64,000 nt of DNA from Thunnus maccoyii (GCF_910596095.1 NC_056550.1:4216001-4280000); one strand, 5' to 3'. Shown: positions 12,405 to 27,261, counted from the stretch's first letter. The notes: generated by a model from the letters alone, not told the origin. Program-made: numbers and translations.

Positions 12405-13228
12405 CTGGAACAGGGCGACAAAATGAGAGGAGTTATAGATGCTGAGGGTCCAATGTTGTGAATGAACACCTAATAAGATAATGAAGATCTGAATTTCTTT
12501 AAAATAAATATTTTTGTAAATTGATTTTTTTCTGTTGATGGTTGATTATGGTCATTGAACAGTCCCATTGGTAAGAATTATGAACAGGATAAAAAGTTGG
12601 AAATGACAAATGTATTTTGTTAAAAATCAATACGTAAAAGAAAATATCACCTCCTATTACAGATGTTTGATTGAATTAACCCCAGAAATTGAAAAAAGGA
12701 AAGAGAGAGTGATGGAGACATGAGGGCTGATAAAGACATTTTCTCTTTCTCCCCTAATGAGAAAATCATTTGGTGTGTGTCAAACCTCTTCTGAGGGGTG
12801 CAGAGGGAAAAAATTTGTTTTCCTAGGACATGTCTGCTCAGTCTAAGTTGTCCGATGAGTAAATAGAGGTGTGTGAAGCAGTGAAACAAATCAATATAAT
12901 GTATATTGGGTAAAGAAAAAAAAAACCTTCAGCCTGTGGATTGACATATTGTCAGACTCCCCTGGCTGAGTGTTGTTTAGTTCCAGGGAAAGATGAAGAA
13001 AATGGATTGACTCCAGAGGAGGAAACTAATTTCACACATCATCAAGGAGGCAGAGGGCTTGATGGTTGGTATGAAATGGACATAATTTATGATAGCATGC
13101 TGCATGTGTAAGATGTGTTGATAATATTTGGTACGCTGTTGTGGTAGCTTGATTTCCATTCCAGTGTATGATGAAGCAGTTATATCTTTATAAGCTTTAG
13201 GGACATTATCATCATGACTACACAACTG

Positions 13229-13261
<33 letters not shown>

Positions 13262-15141
13262 TTACTACAAGTAATAATAATAACAATATCAATAATGTTT
13301 AGGAATTGAATATTTGTCGCCTGTGTGAATCGGTAAAATCTTAGATGTGTTCACTAGCAGGGGCAGAATGGGTCTCACTTTCACCTTGGAAGTTAAACAC
13401 CCAAGTGACCAACCTCAATTGGATAATGGTTGTTGATGAGACAATAAAACCTCCATTATGACACAGCATTCATAAAAACACTCTAGTTTTTAAGATACTA
13501 AATAAATAAACAATAAACTCTACATTAACTCTTAAGTCACACCATCTGTATCCTAAAGAAAGCTGACAAATACCTAAATTGCCAATTTTATTTTGTGAAA
13601 ACTGCCACAGTGATAAACTATATGTCCACGTTTCATTACTCAGTCCCTGCACTCTTTGATCATTTGCCATAATGTTAATTAACTTTTTAAAAAAAATGTT
13701 TTAACTTAATTTCATGTGATAGGTAAGGAAGACGGCTAATAATAACATTTGAGAGTTGCTTGACTATTTGAAATGTAAGAACAATTATTTTAGCATTTAA
13801 TTACATTGATTAACATGTGCACTTCTACTGCCCATCTGCCGTTATTTTAATACACTTGGCAGCACCCCGATCCAGTTGGTCCAGTTTTTTTTCTTTGTAG
13901 TGCGTTAACTATTCCCTTTCTACCGCGTTTTGCTCCCCGTTTGAGGACAGATACTGTCGAAATTCAGTAGTCTGGGCATGTCAGGTCATTGTACGACTGT
14001 ACTTATTTGGGGTGTGTCATCTTGGCACTGTTCACAAGCAAAACATCCTAAAATAATAACATGAACTGTATAAATATATAAATACTGTGATACTTCTTCC
14101 TATTTTTAAAACTCTCAGGATATGTAACAAATAGAGCTGAAGGTGTAAAAATGTTAACACGGATTAAGTCTAGTTACGATTAGCAACAGGTCGACTTATC
14201 GTTTTCCTCAGTCACATCCCTGTATACACTTCATGCGCTCTTCAAAACCCCTCTCATTCTTCTACAGAACTGTTACAGGTTGACCGAATAAATTACCTTT
14301 GCGCTTCGTTTTACTTAAAAAAGCGCAGGTCAGCTACTGTGTATGTCTGCAATAATGTTAGGACAATGTTAAAAATGCCAGATAAACTATCAAGAGATGC
14401 CTTGCTGAAATATTTGGTTCGGATGTAGTCTGTGTTTGGTTAAAATGCCAGCGGCGCTGTCCGCGGTGCTGAAAGCTGCCAGCATCACCTCATGAAGGTG
14501 ATCTTACTTCAACTTAACGCACAAACACATTCTCTCAAAGAAGAAATATTATGTTTGTTTAAACAGTGAACAAATTAATTTCACAAAAGAAGCTAAAGGT
14601 TACGGAGCCCTTTACATTTAGCCGCAGTGTTAACTCTTTTACAAAGTCGTTTTACAAATTGCGCATCCTAACAAATCATTTAGTCTCCTGCAGTTTGTTA
14701 GGGGACACTGGAATGCGTACTTGTGCCATGCCTTTGCAGAACATAAGTCTGACCGCAAAGATGTGAGCTTTATGGAGTCAATGACAATAATATTACGATA
14801 TGCATTTTCCTATATGTGCAAAAGTTGATTGAAAAAAAGGGAATCTGGTAAACAGAACATGTCAACATCCTGTGTTATCTAAAGGTTGAAAATTGTCTTA
14901 TATTATTCGTTCTGCATGAATTTCTGTATAAAGATAAACTTTCTTTCCAGTGCAGTTTAACTTTTTTAGGACCAGTGAACCCCCTTTTAAACAGAACACA
15001 GCAGATCAGCCTAAACATGATTGTCTCAGTAAAGTAAATTACTAAAATAAATGTGCCTGCCTCATCACAATGCATACAATTTTCTCTCGCTTAAAAATGT
15101 GTTGTTAAGATGTAAATCAAAAAACAATGAGAATTGTGAAG
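12405..15141 (-). other. PYY intron 1, no other gene seen
   Basis: About 2.7 kb between the non-coding first exon and the hormone exon. It includes a CTA trinucleotide repeat at 13229-13268 and otherwise unremarkable AT-rich sequence. Confidence 0.55.
13229..13268. repeat. (CTA)n trinucleotide repeat
   Basis: About 12 CTA units with one interruption, in PYY intron 1. Confidence 0.9.
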
Positions 15142-15300
15142 ACTTACTTTGAGAAGACTTTGGAGGTTACAGGTAGTAGTCGGAGCCACAGGGGGTTTCT
15201 GACAGCTGCAGGGTCCTGGCTCAGGTCTGTGTTCTGCCGTCAAGGATGTTTCTCGTCTTTCCTCTTCGATCAGTTTTTACTCTGCAGTTCGCTGCACCTT
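15142..15300 (-). other. pyya: PYY non-coding first exon (5' UTR)
   Basis: A GTAAGT donor lies at 15142-15147, preceded by about 150 bases with no ATG that would start the hormone frame. A TATA box sits just upstream. The 5' end is estimated from the TATA position (transcription start roughly 25-30 bases downstream). This matches the family pattern of a non-coding exon 1. Confidence 0.7.
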
Positions 15301-15323
15301 GGTCTCAAACTCCGACAGAGGTG

Positions 15324-15330
15324 ATTTATA
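15324..15330 (-). promoter_or_regulatory. PYY TATA box
   Basis: TATAAAT on the minus strand, at the right distance upstream of the inferred first exon. The upstream flank contains G-rich strings. Confidence 0.65.
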
Positions 15331-16629
15331 TGGTTTACCAGCACTGGAGGAGGGAGGGGTTATACCACAGTGCGTGCACGATTGTGTGCGTGTGTGCGTG
15401 CGCTTGTGTGTGAAGGAAAAGGGTGGGTGAAGAAGCCGAATGCGTCAGATGGTGATGATGATGGAGACATTACTAACGCACTGGTCACGCAGTCAGCCCT
15501 CCGTTTTTGATAAAGTTAACAGATGACATTTTGGGCCATGACACTCATGACAGCTCCATCAGTGGAGAAAAAAGAACGTTTGCTGTGGATTTCCATCTGC
15601 CTCCTCCAACAAAACTACACATACCCCTAAGTAGGTTCCTGTCTCCATCCACCCTCACTGAATCGTCCCATACAGCAACACTGTGAATTCCTACCCCTCT
15701 AGCAACATCTTGACCTATGACCTCACCATTCAGAACAAAAAATGAGCAATATCTCCTTTGGGAAAATCAATAAAATATTACTTTACATGTCCAAATCACT
15801 CAATCACTCAACTGGAAAATGTTTAAAGGAGGGATAATTATTTTTTGTTTGTCCATGTGCACTCTTGCATCTGCACTTGGTGTGTTTTTTTTGCAGTGAA
15901 CATGTAAGACTGACTTGCACACGGGCAGCAGCTTTGTGGAATTACTCACTGACTAGAATCATTGTAATGTGTTTTTCTGATCAGCTCAACTCTGTCTTTA
16001 GTGAGAAAATGTATTTCATTTTCATTGGATTAGATATGTCTAGACATTAGCCACTGTATGCAAGTGTCCAAATCCTATATTTGATCTCAAAAACATGGAG
16101 CTGTCGCATAATTATGTAGAGGTGACTCTTATTTTCTTTGCCATGCTCCTAATTGTGCAGACTGTTAAATTTGGCCGAGATTGGGTTGGAGATGATTAAA
16201 CAAGATGTACCTGCTCTGGTACCCACCACTAGGTGGAGCTCTGGTCTATGTATGACAGTAGTGAGGCTGTCAGACATGCATACAGGTATTTCATTGGAAA
16301 GTAGTTGTTGTGACGCAAAGTCTCAGCTCTCCAAGGCTTTGACGCACAAACACATGTGTACTATGTTTTTACGCGTCACCTTGTTTCTATCCAGTCTCCC
16401 TTGACTAATCATCCACCTCCTCTGTCTCCTCCTCTCTGTGATTTTTCCCTTTGATATAATGACATCATTGCAGGAGTGTATATGATCATTCATTCTGTTT
16501 GTAGGCCTGCAGTGGCTTCATGTCCAGCCTGTGTCTGCAGCAACAAGCCATATCTGGTTCCACCATGTCATCTGTGAAGAATATTTAAAACTCTGTAACA
16601 TTATTTTTATTTTTTTATTTTTATTATAT
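15331..16629. other. upstream flank of PYY, no gene recognised
   Basis: GT-rich and AT-rich sequence without domains or repeats that I can name. Confidence 0.5.
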
Positions 16630-18540
16630 ATCAATTTTAAATGTCTGAGGCATCCATCTTTTCTACCTGATACAGAACTGGTTGCCAGATGGTGTAAAAC
16701 TTGAGGGCACAGCATATTGTAGCATAACAAATTTTTTCTAGGGTCAGATAATCCATAAGATCTATAATCCATAGACTGAAGGTTGAAGGAAATCTTTCCT
16801 TACATTTAAGCAGTTTAAGTCTCCTAGCCAGGAGCGTAGCAAAGGCTATCATGTTTTTGCCGCATTGGTTGAGACGGAGATCCTGCGGTAACATGCCCAA
16901 TATTGCTATTATGACAAGAGGTTCTATGGATATTGCTAGCATGTCAGAAAAGAATTTGAATACAGATTGACAAAAATCTGTTAATTTGGGGCAGAGCCAA
17001 AACATATGTGATAAAATGGCTGGTGTTGTACTACAGCAATTAATATTTGGTGTCCATTTGGTCAATCTCGTTTTAGACCAATGCGATCTATGTACAATCT
17101 TGAATTATATAACTTTATGTTTTACACAAATTGAAGATGAGTGTATCTTATCTAATGTAGACTGCCATATATCCTCAGAGAGTTCTGTATCTAATTCTTC
17201 TTCCCATTGGCTTTTTAAATGTGTCGGGGTTCTAAATTGTAAGAGTTGAGTAAAGTGTAGATTTTGCCAATAATCTCTTTAGGGTAGGAACTGAGCTCCA
17301 AAACAGATTGAAGGAGAGAGCTGGGCAGTAATAATGGAAAGTGAGCAGAGTATGAGGATACAAAGCTGCAAAGTTGCAAGTATGTGAAGCAGTGGGTTAG
17401 GAATTTTAAATTGTAATCTCTGCTGCTCAAATGATGCGAAATTATCATCAACATATAAGTCTTTTAATGTGACTAATCCATTCTTGGCCAGGTATTGAAG
17501 AATCCATCTACAATAGAGGGTTTAAACATGTTTCTTGCTATAGGGGCATTGATTGATTAATTATTAAGTGACAGGCTCATCTGATCTGCCCAAACCTGAA
17601 CCAGTGCTTAACCACTGGGTTCATAGAGTGTCTGGGTACAGGTTCAGGCAGTGGGAACAAAGGTAAGCATGTGAGGAGGCAGGTCCATGTGACAAGTTCT
17701 CTAACTGTAACCAAATGTAACCACATTCATTTTAATGGTGTCAATTCTAGCTCCTAATGATAATGATACCAAGTTCTAATGTTCAAAATCTTGTTTCAGA
17801 GAATGTGGGGGGAAGTTAGCTTTGTAAAGGTGTTTAAAATTATGCGCGATCTGTTTAGCTGCAGGGTTAATAGGCATAAGTTCATTTTTTATAACCTGAT
17901 AATTTTCCAAATTTATCTAGTAAGGTAAGTGTTTGTGGCAGGCTGCTTAAGGGTTCAGATAAGTACACGAACATATCATCCGCATAAAGGGATACTTTAT
18001 GTTCAGAATTCTTCCTCTGTATACCTTTAATTAAAATAAGATGGGAGATAAAGGGCAGCCTTGTCTGGTCCCACGACATAGTGAAAAGAAGGAGGATAGA
18101 GTATTACTCATAGAGGGAAGGAGTAGAGAACCTGAATTCATGATGTAAACTTTACATCAAATCCAAATCTTTTTAGGGTATAGAAGAGATAATTCCACTC
18201 CACCCGATCAAATGCTTTCTCAGCATCAAGTGATAAAAGTACCTCAGGAATGTCAAGTGGAGTGGGATTTTAAAGGATATTCAGTAATCTACATAAATTA
18301 AAAAAGGAATGATCATTTTTAATAAATCCAGTCTGATCGTCAGAAACTATCGGGGGTAAAACTGTTTCTAAACAACAGACTAACATTTTAGCAAGCAATT
18401 TGCTATCAACATTCAGTAATGAACTGAGTCTAAATGAACTCCATTCTAGGTTGCTTTTTTAAAAATCTTTTTCAGGAATTAATGATATAACCACTTGTCT
18501 CAGGTAGTCCTCCAAATATAAGGTGATGTGTATCTATATT
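16630..18540 (-). mobile_element. L1-type LINE fragment, reverse transcriptase C-terminal half, degenerate
   Basis: Translating the minus strand in pieces recovers reverse transcriptase motifs. LLAKMLVCCLETVLPPIVSD lies at about 18310-18400, [20 protein letters not shown] (catalytic Asp block) at about 18170-18240, and the YADD box (VSLYADDMFVYLSEPL) at about 17950-18010. After these come the typical C-terminal part at about 16990-17450 and a C-terminal segment ending near 16637. The frames are broken several times. An A-rich minus-strand tail lies at about 16590-16625. Together these indicate a 5'-truncated, dead L1-like insertion in antisense. The exact 5' limit is uncertain. Confidence 0.85.
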
Positions 18541-21500
18541 GGGTAGACGTGAAAAAGAAGTAGTAAAAAATGTACTGGGACTTTTTTTCTGAAGATATCT
18601 GTAACCCACAAACTAATGTAGTAGATGAGACGGATGTGCTCCTCTGCTTTGGAAGTAACGATTGGTTACTGCTAGTGGGCTAGTTGGCCGGGCATGCTAA
18701 TATATGCAGTTTATGTTGTAGCAGAAAAACACATTGTTTAATCCATTCCTTAGATTTATTTTGCACTTTTGGTTTTGGCTAAAAAATAACACAACCACCC
18801 AAAATTGTGTTGCTAAGCTATGACTGGACAAATGCTGTTTAAGAGAGGGGTTTTGTGTGCAGCCAATTATGAAAAGAATAAGGAAATAGCTCTCTGACAT
18901 CACTTTGTACCTTTCCACCTCTCTCAAAACTGTCTGTCTCCTCTTCCACCAATCCTCAACATTGTCCTTTTCCTCCACTTCTTCCCCTCACCTCCGCCAT
19001 GTCTTTTTTGTTTTCCTTTCTCCTCTCTATTAATTCTCAGACAAAAGCAACATGCAAATGGTAAATGGTTGCATTTCCATAGAGCTCTTATCCAAATTGC
19101 TTTCCAATTTGCATTCACCCATTCAGCAGAAAGTTACTGATACTGATAAACTCTAAACTCGCACCATCAACTCATACTTTTATTTTATCTAGCTGAACAT
19201 TTGTCGTCCTTAGTTTTAGTGAAAAAGAATAAACATTGAGAAGATGTTTAAAGATCCCCTTAAGATATGTTTTAGGTCATCCTCTGCTTGGAATAATAAA
19301 CTATGGCTGAAAACACAACATTTAACCAAACAACAAAACAAATACTACAACATATATTATATCAGACATTATGATCAAGTGGCTGCAGTGCATCAATTTA
19401 ATCACTTCCTTTAACATTCAGTGTTTAGTCCACACAGGAACACTGAGACCTACTTAGGACCCAAACTCTGATTTAACAGTTTGACAGACTGAGTTGCCAA
19501 ATATCTTACTTCAAGCTGTTTAGGAGAATAAATGTCACCCACATGCCAGTCCATATTGACCACATAGTGTGTCTATCTGTTGCACTTGCAACCACAGACA
19601 TTAAACAGACCAAACGCTGCTGCGGCAGAGAGAAAGGTCCCATCCTCAAGATTCACTCCATTTGCACAAATGATTTAATTAGAATGGTCACTGGTGGGAC
19701 ATTTTTGTGTGAAATCATCTTGCCACACAGGAAGTGACAAATCATGCACAGCAGAAATCTTCTGCTGAATGAGGCCCATGATACCCATGGAACAGTATCA
19801 TCATCAACATCACATAATCAAGTTCTACTCATCTACATTCTCAGCTACAGCTACCTGACTTCATATCATTTTCAACCACTTCAGTCTAACACAGCCGCTC
19901 AGCTGCTCTACAAAATGAGTGTGAGAATGTAAAGGGGAGCCCTGTTACATGTACAGTACAACACAAATTGTACAGGATCTAATGGAAAAAAAGAAAGTGA
20001 TTCTAAATCAAATAGACATGCTCGAGCTGAACACAGATCACTAACATATATTGATCCTCCCCTCTGCACAGAAGCTTGTGAGGAGTAATTATCATACCGA
20101 TAAGTAGACAATGCAGAGACAATGCATGTGAGTGAGATTGGTGAAGAGAATGAAGTCAAAATGTTTAGAGAGCTACACACAGAATGAGGCTGAAAGGCTC
20201 ATAGCTGTATGTCTGTGTGATGGGTTTCATGCTGTACTCTTCCCAGCAGTGAACCAGGCTATGAGAGGACAGAGCCACATGAGCTTTCACTGCAATACAT
20301 CACTGAGTGGGCTGACCCAGGCTGTCGTCCAGGCTTGACTTATCTCTATATTCAAATCTTTGATAAGACCATGGACAACATGAAGTGAGAAAGCCTTTGC
20401 TTGTGCCTGAAGACTCATTTATATATATATAAAAAAATAGTTTTAGCATCCTTTTTTTCACTTTTTAAATGTCCCAAACCACATGTGCACTCCCATTCAC
20501 CTGCTTCTATGCACATTTTCAGTTTGTGCACAAAAACTTGGAAATGCTGGAAAGGGGAAAAAATATCTTTAAAAAGTTTTATGCTTGGCTGAGGTGGAAA
20601 AGTTGGTGTATCGATAAAAAGAAAATGTGCAATGGAAACAGACTTAGCAAATAAAATCATGACATAGGCCTACATTAAGCATAACATCACGTGTACGGAG
20701 CGTTGAGGAGACTGTAATGTTCTTCAAATGAATACATGAAACGAACAGAAATGTCCATCATGTTTTCCAGATGGTTTTCCATCATTTGAGCTTTGACTGG
20801 CGCTCTTTCAATTACGTCATCTTGTTGCATGCTCTTCTTCGGCAATAGTTTAATGGCACCTGACTGGAAAATTAGTGTCATCAAATTTTTTTCGTGACGT
20901 GCCCAACTACTAATATTAACATAATTGTTGTGGATCACAGTAGTAGTTATTTTATTTGATTAAATTTGGCACAACATTAGAATGGCAGCTTGGCTTATGA
21001 CTACTTCCAGAGTTACCGTAGCTAGCAAGCTCACTGGTATCATGCTAGCGCTAGCCAGCCATAGAAGCCTGTCAAGCTAGCTGACTTTTTTTTTTTAAAT
21101 CAGATCATCTAGTTTGATAATATCTAGTAATTCCCTGTATCAGAGCTGATAGTTAAGCTGGTAGTTGGTAGCAACAAGTAGGTTAACAAGTTGGTTGTGC
21201 ATAAGTTGTGGGTTCAGATCTTGTCTCTAACTGCTATAAGTTATTGTTTTGCTGTACTCAGTATTACAAAAGCACATATTTCTGCAATAGACATGTGGCA
21301 TATGATAAACCACATGTGTCTTTATGTAAATTCATCACATGTGAAATGTTTTCACACGTTGTTTCCCACATGTCACACATCAAATCACACTGGCATCCTG
21401 CTAGGATTGATGCCCACTGACACAAAATAAATATTATATACAGGAATTGGAAGAATAACAGAATACATGATGCAATATTTTTAACACTACTTGCAGAAAG

Positions 21501-22862
21501 AAAAGAAAGAAAGAGACATTTGGTTTTAATGATTCTCAAATTGCTGTGAATTTTTGACAGTGACTCTGGCATTTGGACATTTTCTGTGACGGGACTGCTA
21601 AAGATAACAAACCGTCTGTCTTCTGCCTGTGTGCAGTTGCCGTATTCTTTCAGCAGTTTATGGGCAGCATGGTCTGAAAATGAGAGCAGTTGACGTTTCC
21701 AGATATCATTTTAATCTACTTCCATTTAACATTTAGCCAGTGAAGATAATGTTACACAGTCTGAAAACAACGTGCTGTGAGGGCTGGTCCAATATATTTT
21801 AATTACAATGAGGCATCACATATCAGATTGAAGAATGATGACAATCTGATATCATTAACACTCAACTAATATGAAAAAGGTATAAATAAACAAAACCTAC
21901 CACTCATTTATTATGTCATAGGTAATCAACTTTCTTCCTCTTATTACTCTGTGGGAATAAATAAAACATTATAGTCTTTAAAAGCACACTCAGAGGGTAG
22001 ATGTGTAAAACCTGACATATGTAATGCAACACCATTATTACTATAGTAGTGAAAAATGCAATCAGATATCAGTTTCCACTGCGAAGTGTGAAACTGAATC
22101 AAGTGAATGTAATTATTCTGCTGGATTATGACATACTGTAGCTTTCAAAATGAAAAAAGAAAACAAATAAAGGAGATAATTTGCTCACTGTGATGGAGTA
22201 CCTGTAAGCAAGTTTACAAATTGTTTTTCATGCCGTATTTGTATGAAGTGAATCTAGTGGCTGACTGGAGGGTAAGAAGTTGAACTAAAACGTTCGGATG
22301 TGTTTTAGCCAATGTAGATGTAGGAAATGCCCACTTAGAACATGCAAAATCACGGTAGCCTCCTTTACAGAAAAGTGACTTTCCTCTGAAAAGCACAATG
22401 TAAGCATACCAGATTAGAGTGAAAGTTGCAGCGCTAAAATTTAAAAAATAGAGAGTGAGTCATTTTCTCTCATGCTGCATCTTTCTTATTCTCTCTCACT
22501 CACACACACAAGAATGACACATGTTTAATGTCAGTCTCTTTTTTACTAATAGTTTACCCTGAGAAACTGGATAAATAATTGTTTTCATCCCTTAATCACT
22601 CTCATTCTTTGTCTCAATCATCTTTTTCTAAACCTCACTTGATTAAAAAAACATATGTTATTCCTCAAATTTGGATACTTTTTCCATTCTCTCTCTCTCA
22701 TTTTCTCTGTCTGTATTAGACACACAGAGTCAATAAAAGCAGTGCAAACATGTCAGAGATTAGCTCTCAGCCATAGTCTATTGCCTGAGCAAACACGGGA
22801 GCTACTGCTTTCCTTTGTGTGTTTGTGTGTGTGCGTGTGTTTCTGTATGTGTGTGTGTGTGT

Positions 22863-22902
<40 letters not shown>

Positions 22903-23933
22903 TGTGTGCGTGTGTGTGTGCTTGAAGGGGAATGTAGGTGTGTTTGGAGAAGCCAGAACACCATAGTTCCTTCCACAAATATTTTTACCTGTGATAATGC
23001 TTTGCTAAAAGGGCAATTACTGCGGATAGTGTGTGTGTATGTCTGTGTGTGTGCTTGATTGTCTACCCAAAGGCCACATTGAGGCTGCTAATGACCCTTT
23101 TTTCAAGAATCTAGCTTAATTTATGAAATGAGACAAATAAAAATGATGGAAAGGATTTCATCTCAGCGCCAGTAAAGAGAAGAGAATTGAATGACACTGA
23201 ACAGAATAAAACTGAAATTGAATTGAGATGAAAACATGCAGACAGACTGGATGATATTCATTATGAAATAAATCGAATGGCCCATTAAGTATTGTATCGT
23301 GAGAGTAATATTGAGCCTGATGAACACATTGATCAAACTGAAGTGACCTTTTCCATAAGCTGATATTGATTGACAAGCTAATATCGAATGTTTGCATCTT
23401 CTTCACAATCATACTTATCAATACAGGGTTAGCTGGCTGCTAATCAATCCTCATTAAAAGTGGCTCCATAATTATGAAATTGGTGTTTTCCACTTAGGTA
23501 ATATTGTTAATATGCTTGTATGACACTTTGACGTGATACCATAGTCGACAGTCTGAATGGAAGTTATTCAGTCATAAGACACTAGGCTGACATCAGTTCA
23601 GACACAGGTTTTGGGAAAAAAATAACATTAATGTAGTGCTTCTGTACAGCCTTCACAGTGTGTGAGTTCAATGACTGTCTTGCGTCTGGTTAATCAGGGT
23701 TACTATGTTCACTTTCTTAGCTTAAAGTTTTATTACCATTTATTTTCACACAGCTGTTGTGTGTTACTGTTGGGGACTTGGGAAATAATTTTTGCATATA
23801 CATGAGGCTTTGTGTTTTACATGAGCTTGTTTTAGTGCATTAAAGAATAGGTTCCACTACTATTATGTTAATATTAGTAGTTTGGCACACCGAGATAAAC
23901 ATTTGGTGATGCTAATTTTCCAGTCAGGTGCCA
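18541..23933. other. intergenic, no gene recognised
   Basis: AT-rich sequence. It holds a long GT microsatellite (22815-22920) and a short SINE/LINE-tail-like string near 19058-19130. The open frames carry no known domain. Confidence 0.5.
22815..22920. repeat. (GT)n microsatellite, imperfect
   Basis: GT repeat with several single-base interruptions over about 105 bases. Confidence 0.95.
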
Positions 23934-24060
23934 TTAAAGATATAGTTTGACAGTTTTTCAAGTTTGTCCTAAAACAAGAGTCAGGCGTCCATATGAACAG
24001 TGAAAAAGGTTTCCTCATTGTAATCATTCCTCCTGTTCACACTGACTACTAAAAGATCCC
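23934..24060. repeat. solo end of the 1048-2373 transposon family
   Basis: It matches the 127-bp terminal repeat of the element at 1048 almost end to end, from TTAAAGATA... to ...AAAAGATCCC. No second end is seen nearby. Confidence 0.65.
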
Positions 24061-24835
24061 CCTCAAATGTGTGATGTCTGATGACTGATTGCAGACTGTG
24101 CTACACCTCATCCCATTTCATAGAACACTTCATACTCCTGAAGTGCAGGGTTATATAAATTGGATGGTGTGACACAGCAAAGTTGAACTCCAAAATCCAC
24201 TGATTGCAGCAGTTTCCTTGAGGTAAAATTGATTTTGGTTTGAAATTTTGCTGCTCTAAATATTGGTGTGACTGTTGGTGGCTCATGGATGGAAATTAGA
24301 GGTGACAGCTCTCTCTTTCTCTCTCCCTCACAGCCCTGGGCTGTCTGTCTATGTGTTGCAGCAGCACCTGCTGCAGGTCAGCCTCAAGGCAATCACACAT
24401 GTGCACACACATTGGTTTAGAGAACATCACAGACCCACGTCATCTAATCACAAACCATTTTACACTACATTATGAAGTGTACCTGAATTATTTAGGTGTT
24501 TGAGCCTGGGTTGGAGAGGGGAGCACATGAATGATTTAGTTATTAATTTGTATCATTTAAAAATGAAAGATCCTTTCTGGACATGTTTTAAGACATTTGT
24601 AATACTCTGCTGTCAAACTCTGCACACATCTTCATGAAGTAGCCCAAAGTGGTGCTACAAGCTTGGAGAGGAAGTGACAACTTGCACTTTTGGTACCTAG
24701 CTAACTGCACATCAAGTTCAAACAATTATTTCATAGCCATACCATCGACTCATGTCTCATGACTGACTGTAAACTATGCAGCATCACTATTGTAGAACAG
24801 GTCATACTCTTGGAGAGCAAGATTATGTAAAATAG

Positions 24836-26420
24836 GATTGGGCGACTCAGTGGTGCTTTAAACTAAATGCTAACATCAGTATGCTAAGATGCTGACAATG
24901 ACTAAGCTAACATGCTTAGTCAATGCCAAATATAATGCTTACCATGTTCACCATCTTAGTTTTTACTAATTTGCACTAAACATAGAGTATTATATACTCT
25001 ATATCAGGGGTTCTCAACTGGTCTCACCCTGAGACCCACATTTTCCCATGGTCATTAAGTCGAGACCCACTTTTATAGAATTCAAACCAAGCAAATTTAT
25101 TTTTCAAAAATATCCTTCAAAAACACAAGTATGTCATCTTTTTTTCAACATAAATACATTTATTTACATGTATAGTGAATGTAAAGTGAATTTCAGAGTA
25201 CATTATTAAGAAACTAAGGAGGACCATGACAACTGCATATACATTAAAATAAATATCAAAACTGCACAAAATAAATAAGGCCACAAAATTAGATATTTTC
25301 ACTTATATACTTATATCGCTCAATCAAAGCTAAAACAGCCAGGATGTGCAATTGCTTCTTTCCACAAGCCATAAGACTTATAAACAGCCAAGCACCTTAA
25401 ACCTGTGCATGCAAAAAAAAAAAAAAAAAAAAAAAATCTAAATAGTGCTTCAGTTTTCAATGTATGAAAATCCACATTTTAAATACTACGGGTCATATTT
25501 GCGCTTCGCCATCTTGCCTCCGAACATCAACACAAACTTAAAGTGGACGTCAATCAAATGATGGTTACAACGCAAGACTGCTGCACGTCTCTGATGTATG
25601 CCTGTCAAAAAATGTTTTTTCAAAATAAAAGACAAGTCTAACATCAGATGAGCATTAAATATTATTTATTTATTTTTGACCAGCTGTCCACGACCCACCC
25701 AGAATGGGTCCGCGACCCAAAAATGGGTCACGACCCACCAGTTGAGAATCACTGCTCTATACATGGAGTGTATAATAAAGGGAATATCATTAATTTTTCA
25801 TTAACCAAAGTATTGGACAAATAAAAACTTTGACCTGATGATGTCGCTAGATGAATGATTTTCTTGTTGGGGAATTTCTGTCCAAAATTTCATGGAGAGC
25901 CATCCAATAGTTGTTGAGGCATTTAACTGGACAATCTGGATTCGACTGATATCCTGAGGTTTTGTTGCTACTGGCTATAATTTACAGTCAACATAAACAG
26001 GACTGAATCATTGACAGAAGAAACCTGGACTTGACTGGTCTTGAAGTTCTGTTGCTGTGTGGGCCTATCAAGAAAACACCAAAGAAGGAGGGTGCCCACC
26101 TGACGACCCCAGTGAAGCATTTACTCCCTACCCCCACTCGAGGAATGATTGCCAATTACAATACAGTACTGTAAAACCAAGTCTTATGAGCTCAACTCTG
26201 AACCAAAAATGTCAACCTCATGATGGTACAAGATTAAAAGTCAAGTGGTTTACCAAAACAATTAGGGTGCATTGCCTGGCAAATATAAATGTTTGTACCA
26301 AATTTCATGACATTCAAACCAATGGTTGTTGAGATATTTCAGTGTAGCTCTAAGTAGTGGACCAACTGACCGACCAACATTGCTATCCCTAAAGCCACAC
26401 TGCTGCTGTGGCAAAAAATT
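24836..26420. repeat. older 'GCTAAC' repeat split by a hAT-type insertion
   Basis: The left part (24836-25004) and the right parts (about 25755-25940 and 26195-26420) match the repeat at 7801-8250, including the GCTAAC block and the closing 'cctaaagccac' type end. A 750-bp element separates them. Boundaries are approximate. Confidence 0.5.
25005..25754. mobile_element. non-autonomous hAT-type element, 750 bp, with target duplication
   Basis: The ends are CAGGGGTTCTCAACTGG and, inverted, CAGTGATTCTCAACTGG. Eight-base flanks CTCTATAT (24997-25004) and CTCTATAC (25755-25762) agree at 7 of 8 bases, as expected for a hAT target duplication. There is no transposase frame. An A-run lies at about 25410-25436. 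Confidence 0.85.
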
Positions 26421-27206
26421 ACATAATAACAACAAATAACTTTTTAGCAACTTGCAAACCAGGGCAAATAAATCTGACATGAACAACAGCACATTGGCTG
26501 GTTTTGAGTAAGCTGCCTAATACTGGTCCTCCTGCAGAAGCAGACCGTGGTCATACCAGGAAGCTCCCAGCTGTGAATCTGAACATACAGTATGCATTAA
26601 TAAGAAAAAAAACATGTCTGAGAAAGAGCATGTCAATGCGTCAGTGTGTTTACGCATCTGTGTTTGTGCCTGATTGTATCAATAGCAGCCTTGTAAAGGT
26701 TAGCGTCGCTGAAAGCGCAGAGGAAGAGTGGCAGGAAACATTTAACCAGCGCTGATAAAACACACAGTGCTGTCGCTGTCACTGCATGTCACTCAGCATC
26801 ATCTCACACACCTACACACACCTGCACACCCTCACATGTATACACTTGTATCTTAAAATATACAATATTTGTTCAAATTACTTTTAAAAATGGAAACTTT
26901 TTCGCTGCAAATCACATCCTGAGGAATGTTAACCAGTGCTATATATACAGATAACTAAGCACATCAATAAGCACATGTATATTCTCTCACTCAAACAAGC
27001 ACAAAAACATGCACTCAAACACACACACATACACAAATGCTTTTAAAGCCCATATCCTGTCCTGATGTGCGGGAGCCTTTCAATGTTTATTTAAGTCTGT
27101 GATTCTTCTATCTGTATCTCCGCTCTGTCAGGACAATATGACAGCCAGACTGATAACCAGCCGTATCAGCACCAAGAACAACACATCACTCTAATGGACC
27201 CTGCTG

Positions 27207-27212
<6 letters not shown>

Positions 27213-27258
<46 letters not shown>
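27213..27258. repeat. (GT)n microsatellite
   Basis: About 23 TG units. Confidence 0.95.

Positions 27259-27261
<3 letters not shown>

Noticed and set aside
16986-17249. Plus-strand 87-codon frame
   Set aside because: It is the antisense shadow of the L1-type C-terminal region on the minus strand.
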